Source: Winogradskyella marincola (GTDB lineage Bacteria > Bacteroidota > Bacteroidia > Flavobacteriales > Flavobacteriaceae). Taken from it: a stretch of DNA of 64,000 bases. Position 1 is the first letter of the stretch; each line of letters begins with the position of its first letter. The position numbers and the translations under genes were made by a program. The notes under the pieces are model-generated. The model was not told where the DNA came from, did no database searches, and worked only from the letters and a program-made list of their open reading frames with translations. The DNA lies in the NCBI RefSeq assembly GCF_029624125.1, contig NZ_JARSBN010000001.1, forward strand, positions 327,901 through 391,900. Reading direction: 5' to 3'. Positions 62,287 to 64,000 of this stretch are shown one piece after another.

Positions 62287-62492
62287 TGAAAACCATATTA
62301 AAATCGGAAATCACTTGCCCTAACTGCGGACATAAAAAAGAAGAAGATATGCCAACAAATGCTTGTCAATTCTTTTACGAGTGCGAGAATTGTAAAACGG
62401 TACTAAAACCAAACGAAGGTGATTGTTGTGTGTATTGTTCTTATGGTACAGTTCCTTGTCCACCAATTCAACAAAACAAAAGTTGTTGCTAA
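62286..62492 (+). CDS. GDCCVxC domain protein
   Basis: A 68-residue cytoplasmic protein full of cysteines: a CPNC zinc-ribbon-like start (SEITCPNCGHKKEEDMP), CENC, then GDCCVYCSYGTVPCPP and CC at the end. The block GDCCVxC names a family often found near mercury and selenium genes, in some genomes as selenoproteins where a Cys is Sec. No TGA occurs within this frame, so it is a pure Cys form. A metal-sequestering or thiol role is inferred. It is translationally coupled to merTP. Confidence 0.85.
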   Translation: MKTILKSEITCPNCGHKKEEDMPTNACQFFYECENCKTVLKPNEGDCCVYCSYGTVPCPPIQQNKSCC

Positions 62493-62503
62493 AACAAAAC
62501 TAA

Positions 62504-64000
62504 ATGAAAAAAAAGAAAGTCAATTTAAGAGATTTAAAACCAAATTCAGAAGAACAACATTCTCACGATGATGGTCACAATCATAGCAATCCTAAAAGTG
62601 TTTCAAATTTAAACACCTATTTACCAGCTATTTTCAGTTTCGTAATGTTAATAGTTGGTATTGCTGTAGATTATTTTGAAGCATTTCCTCATTTTTCTGG
62701 ATGGATTCGTATTCTTTGGTATGTGGTAGCCTATATTCCTGTTGGTTTTCCTGTGGTAAAAGAAGGATGGAAAAATCTTATAAAAGGCGATGTTTTTACC
62801 GAGTTCTTTTTAATGTCTATTGCCACAATTGGTGCGTTTATAATTGGTGAATATCCCGAAGGTGTTGCAGTAATGCTATTTTATGCAGTAGGCGAATTAT
62901 TTCAAAGTGCTGCTGTAAATCGTGCAAAAGGAAATATAAAAGCATTATTAGATGTTAGACCTAAAGAAGCCAATGTATTTCGTGAGGGAGATTATAAAAG
63001 TGTTTCGCCTGAAGTTGTCAATATTGGAGAGAAAATTCAAATTCGTGTAGGTGAAAAAATTCCATTGGATGGCATTTTATTATCCGAAAAAGCATCTTTA
63101 AATACAGCTGCGTTAACAGGAGAAAGCAAACCAGATTCCATTCAAAAAGAAGCAAAGGTTTACGCAGGTAGTATCAATTTAGAAAGTGTTATTGAAGTTG
63201 AGGTAACCAACAAGTTTGAAGATAGTTCTATTGCGAGAATATTAGACTTGGTTCAAAATGCTACAGCTCGTAAGTCTAAAACAGAATTATTCATCAGACA
63301 GTTTGCTCGTATCTACACACCAATTGTAGTGTTCTTGGCTATTGGTGTTACTTTTATACCTTACTTTTTTGTAGATGATTATATATTTAGAGATTGGTTA
63401 TACAGAGCATTAATATTCTTGGTAATATCTTGTCCTTGTGCGTTAGTGATTTCAATTCCATTAGGATATTTCGGTGGATTGGGAGCAGCTTCAAAAAATG
63501 GAATATTATTTAAAGGTGCTTCATTTTTAGATGCAATGACCAAGATAAATACTTTGGTAATGGACAAAACAGGAACCGTAACTAAAGGTGTTTTTAAAAT
63601 CAAAGAAGTAAAAGCAATTGATTGGAAAGAAACCGAATTTATGCAATATTTAATGGCGATGGAAGAACAATCCACGCATCCAATTGCTAAAGCAATTTTA
63701 GAGTATAAATCAGAAGGAGAAGATTTTGAAGCTCAAGACGTTTCTGAAATTGCAGGTAAAGGATTAAAAGGAATTGTAAATAGTAAAACAGTTTTAGTAG
63801 GTAATAAAGCATTAATGATTACTAATAATATAGAAGTCCCAGCGGAAACGGAAAATATTGTAGAATCTATTGTATTAGTTGCAATAGATAACAAGTTTGC
63901 TGGTTATGTGGTAATAGCAGACGAATTAAAAGAAGATGCCAAAGAAACAATTGTCAAATTACAAAAAGTTGGTATCAAAAATATTATGATGCTTTCCGGT
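62504..64000 (+). CDS. Heavy-metal P1B-type ATPase, C-terminus beyond window
   Basis: 499 codons from ATG 62504 stay open to the window edge. The N-terminus lacks an HMA domain but is His/Asp-rich (EEQHSHDDGHNHSN). Six helices are visible, with the actuator loop LTGESKPDSIQKE, the metal-site CPC at residues 310-312 (SCPCALVISIPLG), the phosphorylation motif with Asp354 (MDKTGTVTKG), and HP (STHPIAKAI). The ATP-binding GDx region should follow. CPC suggests a ZntA/CadA (Zn, Cd, Pb) or CopA-like exporter. It starts 12 bases after the GDCCVxC gene in the same unit. Confidence 0.93.
   Translation, partial: MKKKKVNLRDLKPNSEEQHSHDDGHNHSNPKSVSNLNTYLPAIFSFVMLIVGIAVDYFEAFPHFSGWIRILWYVVAYIPVGFPVVKEGWKNLIKGDVFTEFFLMSIATIGAFIIGEYPEGVAVMLFYAVGELFQSAAVNRAKGNIKALLDVRPKEANVFREGDYKSVSPEVVNIGEKIQIRVGEKIPLDGILLSEKASLNTAALTGESKPDSIQKEAKVYAGSINLESVIEVEVTNKFEDSSIARILDLVQNATARKSKTELFIRQFARIYTPIVVFLAIGVTFIPYFFVDDYIFRDWLYRALIFLVISCPCALVISIPLGYFGGLGAASKNGILFKGASFLDAMTKINTLVMDKTGTVTKGVFKIKEVKAIDWKETEFMQYLMAMEEQSTHPIAKAILEYKSEGEDFEAQDVSEIAGKGLKGIVNSKTVLVGNKALMITNNIEVPAETENIVESIVLVAIDNKFAGYVVIADELKEDAKETIVKLQKVGIKNIMMLSG

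Noticed and set aside
1..64000. CRISPR array or insertion sequence
   Set aside because: I saw no regularly spaced 25-40 bp repeats with spacers and no transposase-like protein in the window.

Overview
The window looks like a chromosome segment of a flavobacterium (phylum Bacteroidota, family Flavobacteriaceae). The DNA is AT-rich. One protein ends in a gliding-motility / type IX secretion sorting domain, and there are two SusC/FecA-like outer-membrane proteins, GSCFA and DUF4386-type proteins, TPR histidine kinases and MerTP. Several promoters fit the Bacteroidota pattern TTG...TAnnTTTG, and genes rarely carry Shine-Dalgarno sites. I cannot fix the genus from sequence alone.

Positions 1 to about 31 kb are mostly ordinary core genome: a cut-off uracil-DNA-glycosylase-like gene, yaaA, an rluD-type synthase with a PASTA protein, ddl, coaD, a NarL-type response regulator followed by two paralogous TPR histidine kinases, a PQQ-repeat protein with a lipoprotein, GSCFA, alaS, an M23-MerR-LemA-TPM operon, an outer-membrane beta-barrel protein, a C-type-lectin adhesin-like protein, der, era, a tRNA/rRNA methyltransferase and small enzymes. 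Short palindromic repeats cluster in the first 1.6 kb, and one of them has been read through in frame inside a gene.

Positions 31 to 44 kb hold a reactive-electrophile or redox-stress neighbourhood: an MdaB-like quinone reductase divergent from an HxlR regulator, then a Crp/Fnr regulator and an operon of DJ-1/PfpI, MFS exporter, aldo/keto reductase, luciferase-like oxidoreductase and glyoxalase-fold protein. Three Crp-like sites at exact 23-bp steps lie in front of that operon. An ABC exporter whose permease is fused to an M1 peptidase, a second DJ-1 protein with a helical tail, and an AraC regulator follow.

At 44.19 kb the 3' half of an initiator tRNA-Met gene, still followed by its terminator, is joined to unrelated DNA. 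This is the signature of an attachment site. Everything to the right (44.2 to beyond 64 kb) reads as an integrated island. It has two modules. (1) An OmpR-type regulator and kinase, a lipid A phosphoethanolamine transferase, three PAP2 phosphatases, a diacylglycerol kinase, a four-fold-repeat COG4705-like membrane protein, a PepSY-like lipoprotein and a TonB receptor. Four promoters of this module share one architecture: two 11-bp direct repeats near CTTTAGAATTG, exactly 5 nt, then a TAnnTTTn box. I propose this as an autoregulated envelope-remodelling regulon in which the kinase recycles the diacylglycerol released by the transferase. (2) A heavy-metal module: a His-rich small exported protein, a CzcA pump fused to its outer-membrane partner through what looks like an intact signal peptide, CzcB, a Fur-type regulator, MerTP, a GDCCVxC protein and a P1B-type ATPase cut by the window edge. 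Two promoters here share TTGCACnnCCATTGCA.

The island's integrase and the intact tRNA-Met copy are not in the window; the model places them beyond the right edge.
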